Below are positions 32,401 to 42,095 of a stretch of DNA of 64,000 nt, piece after piece. This DNA is from Chrysoporthe austroafricana (taxonomy: Eukaryota > Ascomycota > Sordariomycetes > Diaporthales > Cryphonectriaceae). How positions within the stretch are numbered: the stretch's first letter is position 1; the number at the start of each line of letters is the position of its first letter. The notes beneath the pieces are model-generated. The model was not told where the DNA came from. It did not search any database and saw only the letters and a list, made by a program, of their open reading frames with translations. The stretch lies in assembly GCA_001051155.2 (NCBI GenBank), contig JYIP02000001.1, positions 62,001 to 126,000 on the forward strand. Direction: 5' to 3'. Made by a program: the position numbers and the translations under genes.

Positions 32401-34156
32401 TTAGAGGGTGCGAGCACGGAAACGGAGGCTCAGCTCTGGTAGTCCCCAAGTGAAGCGATCTTTCACGTTGTCAATGAATTCAGACCCGTCCTTGCCAGGG
32501 GCGAAGTCAACATCGAAGCGAAATATGATCTCGCCAATGGCAAGGCGCAGCTGCATCAGAGCCAATGGGCGGCCGATGCAGCCATACGGTCCTGCAAGAT
32601 ATCAGCACGGTCAGTCTCTGGATACCGCACGCACGCACGCACGCACGCCCACTCGAAGGGCAGTAAGGAAGCTCACCTGTCAGAAAGGGCGCGTAGCCCG
32701 CACTCTCGCGGACCATCTCCGGGTGCGAGGTCCAGCGCTCAGGCACAAACTCTTCGGGACGCTCATAGGCCGCCTCGGAGCGGGCGATGACATAGGATGG
32801 GGTCCAGACGTTGATGCCGCCGGGGATATGGATGCCGTCGACAACAATGCCCTCGGGCGGGGTCTTGCGCACGATGGCGGTGGGCGGGACAGGGCTCAGG
32901 CGCAGCGTCTCGTTGATGACGGCGTTCAGGTGCTCAGCCTGGTAGATGCGGGCGTGCTCGAAGGAGACGACCTCCGCGTCGCCAGCGTCCCTGCGAAAGG
33001 GCCTCAGTTCCTCGCGCAGTCGGTCGACGTGCTCGGGGTGGCGTGCCAGCTGGTAGAAGACGTGCGAGAGCGTGGCGGCGGTGGTATCGCTCCCAGCGAC
33101 AATGACGGTGCGCGAATCGCTCTGCAGCGTGAGACAGTCGGCGTCCGAGGGCGAGGGCCCCGCGTGGGCGAGCAGCGACGCCATCAGGCTAGGCTCCTCC
33201 TCGAGGCCGGCCTTCTTGGTCTGCTCGTACTCGGCGCGCTTGGCGGCCATCTGCTCGTCACAGTAAGCGATGAAGCGCCAGTACTTGTCGGTCAGGCCCG
33301 GCACGGCGATCACCATGCGGAACAGCCATGTCGGCAGCTTGAGCGCTTGCACGCCCAGCGCATCGTCGAGCAGCGCCACGGCCCAGTGCTGCTGGCCCCG
33401 CCGCAGACAGCCAAAGTCTTTGCCAAAGGCGAGGTCGCCCATGACGTCGAAGCTGAAGTAGTTGAACCAGCGGGCGGCGTCGCAGGGGTGACCGCCGAAC
33501 TCGCCGAGCCGGTCGACCAGCGCGCGCGTGTAAGGCGCGATCCGGGCCTCGTAGCCGCGCAGCGCCCGGTCGCTGAACGACTGACTCCAGAGGCGGCGCC
33601 GCTCGTGGTGCCAGGCGTGGTTGCGTGTGACGTGGATGGACTCGCGCGGCCAGTCCTCGTCGTACCATGATGCCTTGCGACAGCCGCTCTGGGCACCGTG
33701 CACGGCGGGTACCGCCAGCGGATGTGCCAGCATCAAATCTGAGGAGCCCACACGCACGAAAGGCCCGTAGCGACGGTATAGGTCCATCACCTTCATGTGC
33801 GCGTCAGCCCGCGGAGCCACCTGCATCGTCCACCAGAGACTCGAGACCCGCGCCATCACCGGGCCCGGAAACCGTCTCAGGGGGTGCCATGCCAGCCGGT
33901 AGAAGAGGAGGCTGCCATACAAGCCGAGGAGTACGCAGGCTGCGAGCCTGGCCGTCCATGACACGGCCTCAGCCACCGGCACCTGCTTCCCTCGCACCAA
34001 GCCCGCTGTTGATGCCACGAGCAGGAGCAGAAAGCCCTGCACGTAACGCAGCCCGTACATGTGGTGTTCGCCCCGGATAAAGTAGCCTAGGTGCAGCCCG
34101 ACGCCAGCCAGAGCGGCGCCCGCATAGGCCGCGAGCATCTCAATGTGTTGCGTCAT
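32401..34156 (-). CDS. Cytochrome P450 monooxygenase
   Basis: Two exons, 34156-32677 and 32591-32401, give 556 residues. Two to three hydrophobic N-terminal segments anchor it in the ER membrane. The I-helix motif AGSDTT, the K-helix ETLR, and a PERF-like PERW are present. The heme loop FLTGPYGCIGRPL is split by the intron, with the Cys ligand in GCIG; the GPYGCIG form is common in fungal P450s of secondary metabolism, such as tryprostatin/benzoate-hydroxylase-like enzymes. Role: late hydroxylation or epoxidation of the polyketide with a separate CPR. The intron carries a GCAC microsatellite. It is divergent from the FAD monooxygenase at 35204; the nearest good regulator site is shared at 34841. 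Confidence 0.93.
32625..32649. repeat. GCAC microsatellite in the P450 intron
   Basis: About six GCAC units within the 85-base intron 32592-32676. Confidence 0.85.
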
Positions 34157-35203
34157 TATCCACCGTTGTCGTTGCGACGATGGCTGCTCGGTAAAGCAGG
34201 AGGGAGTGTACTTAAAAATAGTCCTAATCCGCTCATTCAGTTGTCAGCCAGGGGGTCTTGCAATCGTCAGCAGGGCGGCAGATGAGCGGATAAATAATCA
34301 ACGGAGCGGAGGACGGTCCTGAAAGCGGCTTTTTGTCACTCTCAAGAGTCGGCCGGAGCGGAGTATTCGGCGATCGTCTCGTTTATTATTCGCGATCCAA
34401 ATCAAGCCCTTATGCAAGCTCCGGATTAATTTTCCGGATCGCTCTTTATAAGCGGTTCTTGATATTAGATATTGGATCCAAGTCCACGTATTCCATGCCT
34501 TTATTGGGCCGGCTTATTCTAATGACTTGTAAATCCGTTGGTTTATAATATAGCGCATGCTTGCAGCGCTTGCTTATTTTTTATCCAAATTATATTTAAA
34601 CTTCTTAAACGGGCAACCGTAATAATACGGTTTATTCTTTAATTATTACGCGGATATTCTTTAGGGGGGGGGGGGCTTGAAAGTACTTCCGTACGTAGGA
34701 TTCGACTACTCCATGCTTTGCATTTTTTAACTGACCACTCCTTGCTCGAGAAACTTTTGCAGAGAATAGAGTTTCAGCGGCAAGCCGCTTCCGGCCCGGG
34801 TGTTTGTGATCCCGGATTCTACAACGTCCAGGCCGGGACATTCGGCCCGAGCTCACTGGCCACCTTGTCGTACAGGTGATAACCTCAGCTAGCACGACTT
34901 CACTTGTTTGGCCTCGGCCTGAAGAGGAGGAGCATTATGTTTCTGGCAGGAGATGCGGATGATATCTGCGAGATGTGGGCAGTCCCAGGGCAGGAGGTCA
35001 TACCTCGAGGTTGGGTGGTTGTGCCGGACACAGGGTACCTCCGTGCGTGAAGAAACCTGCCGGTCCGAGAAGTCATTCACATCCGAGCACTACTATCATC
35101 TAGACACCTGCCCGCCCGATACAAGCACATCATTAGGCCCAACGTCCTCCCCAGGCCCGCCCCAGGACCTCGCCGACTCCCTTCATGCCCACACCCGCCC
35201 CAC
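34157..35203. promoter_or_regulatory. Divergent spacer with AT-rich transposon-like relics
   Basis: 1.05 kb between the P450 and FAD monooxygenase starts. 34200-34680 is much more AT-rich than its surroundings and holds short inverted repeats: TCCGCTCAT near 34229 against ATGAGCGGA near 34282, and TCCGGATTAATTTTCCGGA near 34422. It ends in a poly-G run near 34664. No transposase is seen. The right part carries the TTCGGCCCGAG element. Confidence 0.5.
34841..34851. promoter_or_regulatory. Candidate cluster regulator site TTCGGCCCGAG
   Basis: Exact TCGGCCCGA core, 353 bases before the FAD monooxygenase ATG at 35204 and about 690 before the P450 start. Confidence 0.5.
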
Positions 35204-36811
35204 ATGAGCGCCAGCACCATCAAACAAAAGCAGATGGACGACCCCCAGCGGCCCTTCCGGGTCATCGTTGTGGGGGGTGGCGTGGCGGGCTTGACAGCGG
35301 CGCACTGTTTGCACAAGGCCGATATCGAGCACGTAGTGCTGGAGCGCCGGGACGATGTCGCACCTCCCGAGGGTGCCAGCATCGCCATCTACCCGCACGG
35401 GGCGCGCATTCTACACCAGATCGGCTGCCTGACGGCCGCGCAGCAGGCCTGCGTCCCGTGCGACCGCTTCTACTCGCGCTTGCCAGACGGGTCTACCCTG
35501 TCGGACAACGGGTTCTTCCACCACGTGCGGGAGAAGTGAGTCTCTCCATCGCACCCTCCTGCAGATTCTGGCCTGACCTGAAGCAGCCACGGGCTTGACG
35601 TCCTCGTCCTCGAGCGCCGCAAGTTCCTCTCGATCCTGTATTCGAGCCTGGTGGACAAGTCGCGTGTGCGCACGGCCTGCGAGGTGGTCGATGTTCGGCA
35701 GGGCGCGAGCGGCGTGGAGGTGGCCCTGAGCGACGGCAACGTCGAGGTGGGTGACGTGGTGGTGGGCGCCGACGGCGTGCACAGCAGCATCCGGTCACGC
35801 ATGTGGGCGCACGCAAACCTCCGGCACCCAGGCGCCGTGCCCGTGACCGAGAAGACAAGCCTGCGCACGCGCTGGAAATGCCTCGTGGGGATGGGGCCGG
35901 GGGCGCCTGAGCTGGGCCAGCGCGACATGACGGCCGTCCACAATGCGGGCTTCTCGTTCCTCGCGCTGACGCAGCCAGAGGCCGTCTTCTTCTTCGTCTT
36001 CTTCAAGCTACCGCCGCACGAGCAGTTCCGTTGGCCCCAGCGCGCACCGCGCTACTCGGCCGCCGACGCCGATGCTCTGGCTGCACGGGTGGCCGACCAC
36101 GCCGTGTCGCCGACGCTTGTCTTCGGCGAGTTGTGGGCGCGCCGTCTACGTGGCGGTATTGTACCTATCGAAGAGGGTGTGCTGAAGCGTTGGCACGCCG
36201 GGCGCGTCGTCCTTGTCGGTGACGCGGCGCACAAAGTCACGCCCAACATCGCGCTGGGTGGCAATACGGGCATGGAGAGCGTGGCTGTGCTAGTGAACCA
36301 ACTGCGCGCCATGATGCGCCGCCAGCAGGGCGCGCGGCCCAGCGTCCACACGCTCTCGCGCGCCCTCGATAAATACCAGGAGGAGCGCCAGGCGCGGGCC
36401 GTCGCCGTCATGCGCTTTTCGGCCCTCATCACAGAGCTGCAAGCCTGGGACTCGCGCCTCCACCGACTCGTGGCGTCCTGGCTCATGCCTTCGCTGCCGG
36501 ATCGCATGATCGCCAACCATATGGCTGGAATGATTCGCACGGCTCCGTGTTTGGACTTCGTGCCCCTGACGGACCTGCCAACCGGCCGCATTCCCTGGGC
36601 GGACCAGGAAAGCAAATCGTTGGTGCCGGAGAAGAAGGCCCAGAAAGGCTTGTCACTGTCTGATTGGTGGATGGGACGCCTGGGCACCATCCTGGCGCTG
36701 GTCGTGCTCATCTACTCGGCCTGTTTTGTTTTTCCGCTGTCTCAGGCGGCTTTTCTGAAGCGATGCGGACTGGAGGGATTGCACATAGAACACACTCTAT
36801 TCCCTCGATAG
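35204..36811 (+). CDS. FAD-dependent monooxygenase, PaxM/AurC/CtvC type
   Basis: Two exons, 35204-35535 and 35587-36811, give 518 residues. FAD Rossmann motif VVGGGVAGLTAAH near residue 21, a GADGVHSSIR (DG) motif near 180, and the second FAD motif GDAAHKVTPNIALGGN near 330 (GD motif) define the group A flavin monooxygenase fold. A hydrophobic C-terminal helix (about residues 485-505) suggests membrane attachment, as in PaxM-type enzymes. In polyene-pyrone clusters this enzyme epoxidises the polyene repeatedly, with the membrane hydrolase then opening and closing rings. Having one of these plus two membrane proteins in the same cluster supports such a pathway here. A candidate regulator site lies 353 bases upstream. 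Confidence 0.92.
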
Positions 36812-36874
36812 ATGATGAGGACTAGCAATGCATAACCAACTTGTCTTATCCTGTAGATTCATCCGAAGCAATCA

Positions 36875-37990
36875 TCAGTACTTGAACTCTTGACCAACCA
36901 GCTTCTCGCTCAACTTCCACAGCTTTTCGGCCTCGACGCTGCTCGTCGCCCAGGGCTTGACCGTGGCAGCAAAGGGGTCCGCGATGCGTGAGTCCTCCAA
37001 GTAGGCCCCATTGTGATCTTTTAAGCTCGGCTCGAAAGCAGCCACGATATGCGTGGCGGCGCCCTGCTCGGCTGTCTTGATCTTAAAGTCCTGCCAACCT
37101 TCCTCGTTACCCAACATTTTGTCCACATCGCCTAGGCACCACGGTTAGTTCCTGTCCCTTGAAAGCAAGTGGGCAAAAGGGAGGGGGCGGAGGAGAGAAA
37201 GAAAGAAAGAAAGAAAGAAAGAAAACCCACGCAACGCTCGCACGTCGCTGCCAGTCTCCCATTCTAAGTGCACGCCCAGCATAGTACCAAAGATGGTGCC
37301 CGGGTTCAGGCTGTACGCCAGCAGGCCGTGCTCGGCGCCAAGCTTTTGTGACAGCGAGACGGCCATGAGCATATTGGCTGTCTTGGACTGGCCGTACGCC
37401 TGCCACTTGTTGTACGTGTCGCCCTCGCCCGTGAAGTTGTAGTCGGCCCAGCGCATCGGGCTCAGGCGGTGGCCGTCGCTGCTGACGTTGACCACGCGCG
37501 GGCCCTTGGTAGACGCCAGCAGCTTGGGCATGATCAGGTTCGTAAACAAGAAGTGGCCGACGTGATTCGTAGCCAGCTGGGCCTCGACACCGTCGGGACT
37601 GAGCGAGAACGGCGTGGCCATGATGCCGGCGTTGTTGACCAGGACGTCGATGGCCGGCACGTCGTTCCAGCCAAGGAGCTCGTCCGCCGCAGCGCGCACG
37701 CCCGCCTGAGACGCTAGGTCCAGCGTCAGCAGCCGGGTGGCCGGCGCTGGGACACCTGCGGCTAAGGAGGAGGCGGCGACGGCGTTGGCAGTGGAGCGAA
37801 GCTTTGCCAGGTCGCGGCCCGCGAAAATCAGTAGTGCCGGCAGCAAGGGCCCGAGCGCTTCCACAAAGGCTGCTCCGATGCTGCCAGGCGACGGACCTGT
37901 AGTAAGAACCACTTTGCCCTTGATCTCGGCAGCGAGAACCTGCGCCACCTGCTGGTTGGTTGTGTTCTTGTCCCACGAGGGAAGGCCCAT
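36875..37990 (-). CDS. Short-chain dehydrogenase/reductase 2 (paralog of SDR 1)
   Basis: Two exons, 37990-37231 and 37131-36875, give 338 residues. Motifs match SDR 1: TTGPSPGSIGA Rossmann loop, NNAG, YGQSK catalytic pair and the ending KLVGQEFKY. It has fewer introns than SDR 1, which has four exons, so intron loss or gain followed the duplication. NAD(P)-dependent oxidoreductase acting on the polyketide or an intermediate is the likely role. The end of exon 1 lies against a GAAA repeat in the intron. A perfect CTCGGCCCGAG site is about 166 bases upstream. Its stop is 64 bases from the stop of the FAD monooxygenase (convergent). Confidence 0.92.
37194..37224. repeat. GAAA microsatellite in the SDR 2 intron
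   Basis: About seven GAAA units within the 99-base intron 37132-37230. Confidence 0.85.
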
Positions 37991-38313
37991 GGCTGCGGCT
38001 TGGATGGGAGTGACCTTGGCGTTGAAACGAGATTGAGATGATAGGACTGATAGTAAGATTTGTTCTGTGCCGTGGAAGAAATCTTATGGGCACGGGTGTG
38101 TACTGAGAGATACGACATCATGTTTCTCAAGTTTTTGTGCGAGGGTGTTCTCGGGCTCGGCCCGAGGATGGATGGCAAACACCCGAGCAAGTTCACGCTA
38201 CAGAAATACTAGATGCCAAAGTAATATTTCTTGTTGTTTATCCGTGTGCATTCCACGTGCTATAGAGGCAACCTCTCATGGTGAGGCTCTTAAAGACCGT
38301 ATTGAACCATATC
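37991..38313. promoter_or_regulatory. SDR 2 promoter / DUF3237 gene 3' region
   Basis: 323 bases with no ORF. Carries the CTCGGCCCGAG element. Confidence 0.55.
38156..38166. promoter_or_regulatory. Candidate cluster regulator site CTCGGCCCGAG
   Basis: Perfect 11-base inverted repeat identical to the one at 7025-7035, about 166 bases before the SDR 2 start at 37990. Confidence 0.55.
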
Positions 38314-39022
38314 TTACCTCGAGACACCTGCGCATCCGGGGCAAGGGATGGGGCAGTCCATAACCTGGGAGGCAACAACCAGCGACTGCCGGGTCTCGAC
38401 GGTCAAACCCTTCTCGTGAACAATAATGCGCCCGTTGCTCACAAATACGCTGTTCTCGAGATCCTTCAGCGCCGGATCGGCGACGAAGAACTGGTGCTGC
38501 CCGGCTGAGCAGCAGGAGGAGGTTGTGTCAGCGCGGGAATGGAATGCGAACAGGAAGTAGGGTAAAAGAAAGGCTGCCGGTATGGCAGACGTACTAGCAA
38601 AGCCGAAAGGCACCGTCTTGGCCTCCGGAGACATCTCGAAGATCTTGTGCACCTCAGGCGCCATCTGGATGACGCCCTGGTAGCGAAAATCGATGGCATG
38701 GCCTTGCTCGGTCCTGGCTGTGCCCCGCAGGTCGATCCGCCCAAATTTGCCGTCAGGGTCGAATGACAACCAGTCGGCACCGAAGTCAACCGTGGCCCTG
38801 AAGGCCGGCTCGTAGCCTGGTACCGTCTCGATCGTGCCGCTCGGCGTCCCGTAGTGCACGAACTTGGAACCGTTGTGAATGGTGCCTGTTGAGCTTTGTG
38901 AGGACACGGAAGTTATTCAGCGTAGGGACTTCGAGCTTACCCAGGTCGTGCACATCGCCAATATGCACCTTGGTGATGATGGCAGGCTTGAGGGTGGGGA
39001 ATCCAACGTACTCGGAGGACAT
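38314..39022 (-). CDS. DUF3237/UPF0311 family protein, AurE-like candidate pyrone-forming enzyme
   Basis: Three exons, 39022-38941, 38885-38595 and 38504-38314, give 187 residues with consistent phases; the family is usually about 150-180. The fold signature is visible: an N-terminal strand ending VHDLG, then a Gly-rich hairpin with GTPSGTIETVPGYEP, FGADW near residue 70, RTEQGHAIDFRYQGVI near 95, and FATGQHQFFVADP near 125 across intron 2. The family is small beta-barrel proteins, mostly uncharacterised. As far as I recall, AurE of the aurovertin cluster belongs to it and is needed for alpha-pyrone formation, which is why I suggest pyrone formation or chain release here. No signal peptide. 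A CCGGTCCGA site lies 167 bases upstream. The last 20 residues are Cys/Pro-rich and may reflect a missed 3' detail. Confidence 0.82.
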
Positions 39023-39188
39023 TATGGTGGTCGTTGTGTGTGTTGGTGAATTTCGTGGGATGATGAACAAGGGCCTGCGTTTACTTCCCGCCGTTGCTGG
39101 AGTCTGTTGCCGACATCTATGCGCCATGTAAAGGCAATTCTATTATAGCCGCGAATACTTCTAGTGCTTCGAAATGCAACCCTTTTGT

Positions 39189-39197
39189 CCGGTCCGA
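39189..39197. promoter_or_regulatory. Candidate cluster regulator site CCGGTCCGA
   Basis: CGG-T-CCG element 167 bases before the DUF3237 start at 39022. Confidence 0.45.
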
Positions 39198-39418
39198 ACG
39201 TTCATAGGGACGAGGCCGCTTGTCCGTCTACAATCGGAATGGAAGCGCGTGAAAGAATGCCCCCCCCCCCCAAAAAAAAACCAGGACATCTTTCGTGCTG
39301 TAATTCCTAGATCATGGCTTGGCTTCAGTTGCTGGGCTCTGGGATTCTTTGATATACCAGGTCGGCCACGCCGTCGTGCGTTGCAGACTTGCAGGCTTAT
39401 TGATGCTCTTTCGGTCCT

Positions 39419-39429
39419 CTCGGCCCGAC
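39419..39429. promoter_or_regulatory. Candidate cluster regulator site CTCGGCCCGAC
   Basis: Exact TCGGCCCGA core, 177 bases before the SDR 3 start at 39606. Confidence 0.5.
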
Positions 39430-39605
39430 ACGTTTGATGTTCTCATTCAGGTACGGTCCCGCCTTTATAGGGATTCTGTCACTTGAGGTTGACAATACAA
39501 TATCACGGGACAAAATCCATTCAGCTTCCCTGAATTACTCCAGCCTTTAATCCCAAAACCCGGATCTCAACGAAAAATCCCAAAATCCTTTCTCTTCCCT
39601 CTCTA

Positions 39606-40436
39606 ATGGCATCCTCACTCGCCGGGAAAGTAATTGCCATCACTGGCGCCGCATCTGGTATCGGCCGGGCGACGACGCATATATTGGCTGCGCGCGGGGC
39701 GCTTCTTGCACTGGCGGACCTCAACGAGGCCGGGCTGGCTTCCGTGGCCGCCGAGGTGCACGACATCCGGCAACGCGGGGACAACCTCGGTAGCCAAGCC
39801 AGAAATAGCACCCAGAGCGCAACAATGACGACGACAACGGTCCTTGACGTGCGGTCCCAAGACGCGTGTCATGCCTGGATGACCGACACGGCGGCGCGGC
39901 TCGGCACGCCCCTCTGGGGCGCGGCCAACCTGGCGGGCGTGTTCGGGCGCAGCATTGCGCAGGAGCACGGGTCGGTACGCAACATCACCGACGACGAGTT
40001 CGACTTCGTGACGCGCGTGCACGTCAAGGGTACGCTCAACTGCATGCGCGCGCAGCTGCCACTCATAACCTCACCCGAAGGCGGCAGCATCGTCAACGCG
40101 GCGAGCATCTCGGGGCTGGTCGGCGTCGAGCTCAATGTGCCGTACGTCGCAGCCAAACACGCTATCGTCGGCATAACGCGCACGGCGGCCAAGGAAGAGG
40201 GTCCACGTGGCGTGCGTGTCAACGCCGTAGCGCCGGGCATTATCGCCACGCCCATGATCAAGGGCATTGAAGAGGCTAAAGGGTCCACGGAGCTGTTTGG
40301 AGCGGGCGACCCGGGCGCTATGGCGCGCAAAGGAAGGCCCGAAGAAGTTGCAGAAGTTATTGCTTTTCTGCTTAGCCCGCAGAGCAGTTTTGTCAATGGC
40401 GTAGTAGTTCCAGTTGATGGAGGTTGGATATGTTAA
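39606..40436 (+). CDS. Classical short-chain dehydrogenase 3 (FabG-like)
   Basis: Intronless, 276 residues, a normal length for the family. TGAASGIG cofactor motif at residues 14-21, NLAG in place of NNAG near 108, catalytic Ser in NAASISG, and YVAAK (Tyr/Lys) near 181. The C-terminus VNGVVVPVDGGW is the usual FabG-like ending. NAD(P)-dependent alcohol/ketone conversion on the pathway intermediate is the likely role. It is unrelated in detail to SDR 1 and 2. It is the last gene with a candidate regulator site, so it probably marks the right edge of the cluster; the sequence turns AT-rich immediately after the stop. Confidence 0.92.
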   Translation: MASSLAGKVIAITGAASGIGRATTHILAARGALLALADLNEAGLASVAAEVHDIRQRGDNLGSQARNSTQSATMTTTTVLDVRSQDACHAWMTDTAARLGTPLWGAANLAGVFGRSIAQEHGSVRNITDDEFDFVTRVHVKGTLNCMRAQLPLITSPEGGSIVNAASISGLVGVELNVPYVAAKHAIVGITRTAAKEEGPRGVRVNAVAPGIIATPMIKGIEEAKGSTELFGAGDPGAMARKGRPEEVAEVIAFLLSPQSSFVNGVVVPVDGGWIC

Positions 40437-42095
40437 TATTGTATATATATATAACATCTTTTCAAGTAAGTATATAATTTAATTAAACCCGAAATGGGTA
40501 GTTCATTGACAAGGTCGTCATTGCGTAATATAAACACCCAGACCTCGCTTATAAAAAGAATAACTTTTGATTCGTTTTTATATCGCGATCTACTTACTGC
40601 TACTTATAAGATTCAAAAGATGCAACGGCTGCTGCTTAAGAATAAGCAATACGCCGGCGTCTTTGCTTCTTTGCGAAGCTTAGCCTAACCGTGTACTTTT
40701 CGCATTACATCCTTTCCTAGCCTCTTTACAATCATTACAAATTCAAATTTGAAAAGATATGGGTGGGGTGGGAGTTAATGTTGTTATTCAATGGCTAGTA
40801 TTAACTTGCCTCAGGATCAATTTCAGCTTGGCATATGATAGGAAACCTGACTGGCCCGGTAGCTATCTCGCTCTTTAGCGTAGACGTCATCTTGGTCAAA
40901 GTTAAGGATATATCGAGTGAAGTTACAAACTAGCTTCTGGGCGTGTAACATTCAAGACATTCGGCACCACATTGGCAGGTCCTGCTGCAGCTTTAATAGG
41001 AAATGGGCATGCCACAGACCGCACTATTCTTAAACCCTTTGACCGCGCCTTGGGAGCGGGTATGTGCATGCATATAAGATTGGAACTACTGCTAGCTGAC
41101 TGCATAATACCATTTGAAGGCTGGCATACATCAAGTACCCTAAGTACCTTCTAAACTATTCACCAAGTATACGGAAGTACAATTGCCCACATCGAAACCT
41201 GCGATGCTTAGTGATAATTGACCATTGATAGAAAATTAAGTGATCAGAGGAAATGGATACAAATCCTGCAGCCCTGTGCTACTTCATCCATCTTGTGGTA
41301 CTAACCATATACCAGTGATAGGCATGCTCAAGGCTGTCCACTCAAAATGACAGTGGTAGGTAGATATAGTAACACTGAATAACACCAGTTGACTAAGACA
41401 CACATTACACACATGTGAGATGGGGTTGAATCCTGAAAACGCCTCAAAAAATAAGGTCAGCTTACAGAACCGCTTCGCAAGTAGGCGTAATGTATCGAAG
41501 TGATAACTTAAAGAATACCATGGGATGGATGGCTACAATTAATGTTCTACTCGTGCGAGTTCGACGCCACCACTCCCAAGCCCTGTCGAAGGGCCTGTTT
41601 CACACACACATACTTACTAAGTACTTAAGAAGGAAGAGGCGCCACCTTATGTACTTAGTAAGTACCTTATGTACTTACTAAGTACCATCGGTTCTAAGCC
41701 CAGATTCCAAACAGGCACTAGGCTTTGATTTTCCAAGCCACACATGTGCACACAGCTTTAACTATTGTTAGATCCCAAGATTCGGGCCCCCCGTCTAACG
41801 TTATTTATGTTTAAACGAATATAAACATCCTGAGGCCTATCTATTGGCCGGTGGCTTTACTTGGGTCAAAAAGACGAGTCCATGGGACAAGACTCGTAAA
41901 ATCTAAATTTAAGTCTTATAGACAATTATGGCAATGGACTTGGCCGCTCTAACAATCTCGATTATTTTAGCTCTTTAGAAGTTATTATTAGAAGATTTCC
42001 TGGAAACGCCTAATGCCGAATATCTTTTTCAAACCACAATACCAACAGCCATGGGATGTGAAGCCAGACTTGTATAAAGTGTTTGGCCTCTTTCC
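40437..42095. other. AT-rich gene-free stretch at the cluster border
   Basis: 1.66 kb with only short, unsupported ORFs. Contains the perfect inverted repeat at 41649-41683 and many TA-rich runs. I see no transposase or RNA gene. Confidence 0.5.
41612..41684. repeat. GTACTTA(G/C)TAAGTAC inverted repeats
   Basis: GTACTTAGTAAGTAC is followed after 5 bases (CTTAT) by GTACTTACTAAGTAC, its exact reverse complement: a perfect 15-base hairpin. A third partial copy lies at about 41612. May be the remains of a small inverted-repeat element. Confidence 0.7.

Larger units (their letters stand above)
39023..39605. promoter_or_regulatory. Divergent promoter between the DUF3237 gene and SDR 3
   Basis: 583 bases carrying two separate CGG-N-CCG elements, one close to each gene (39189 and 39419), and a C9/A9 homopolymer pair near 39260. 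Confidence 0.6.
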
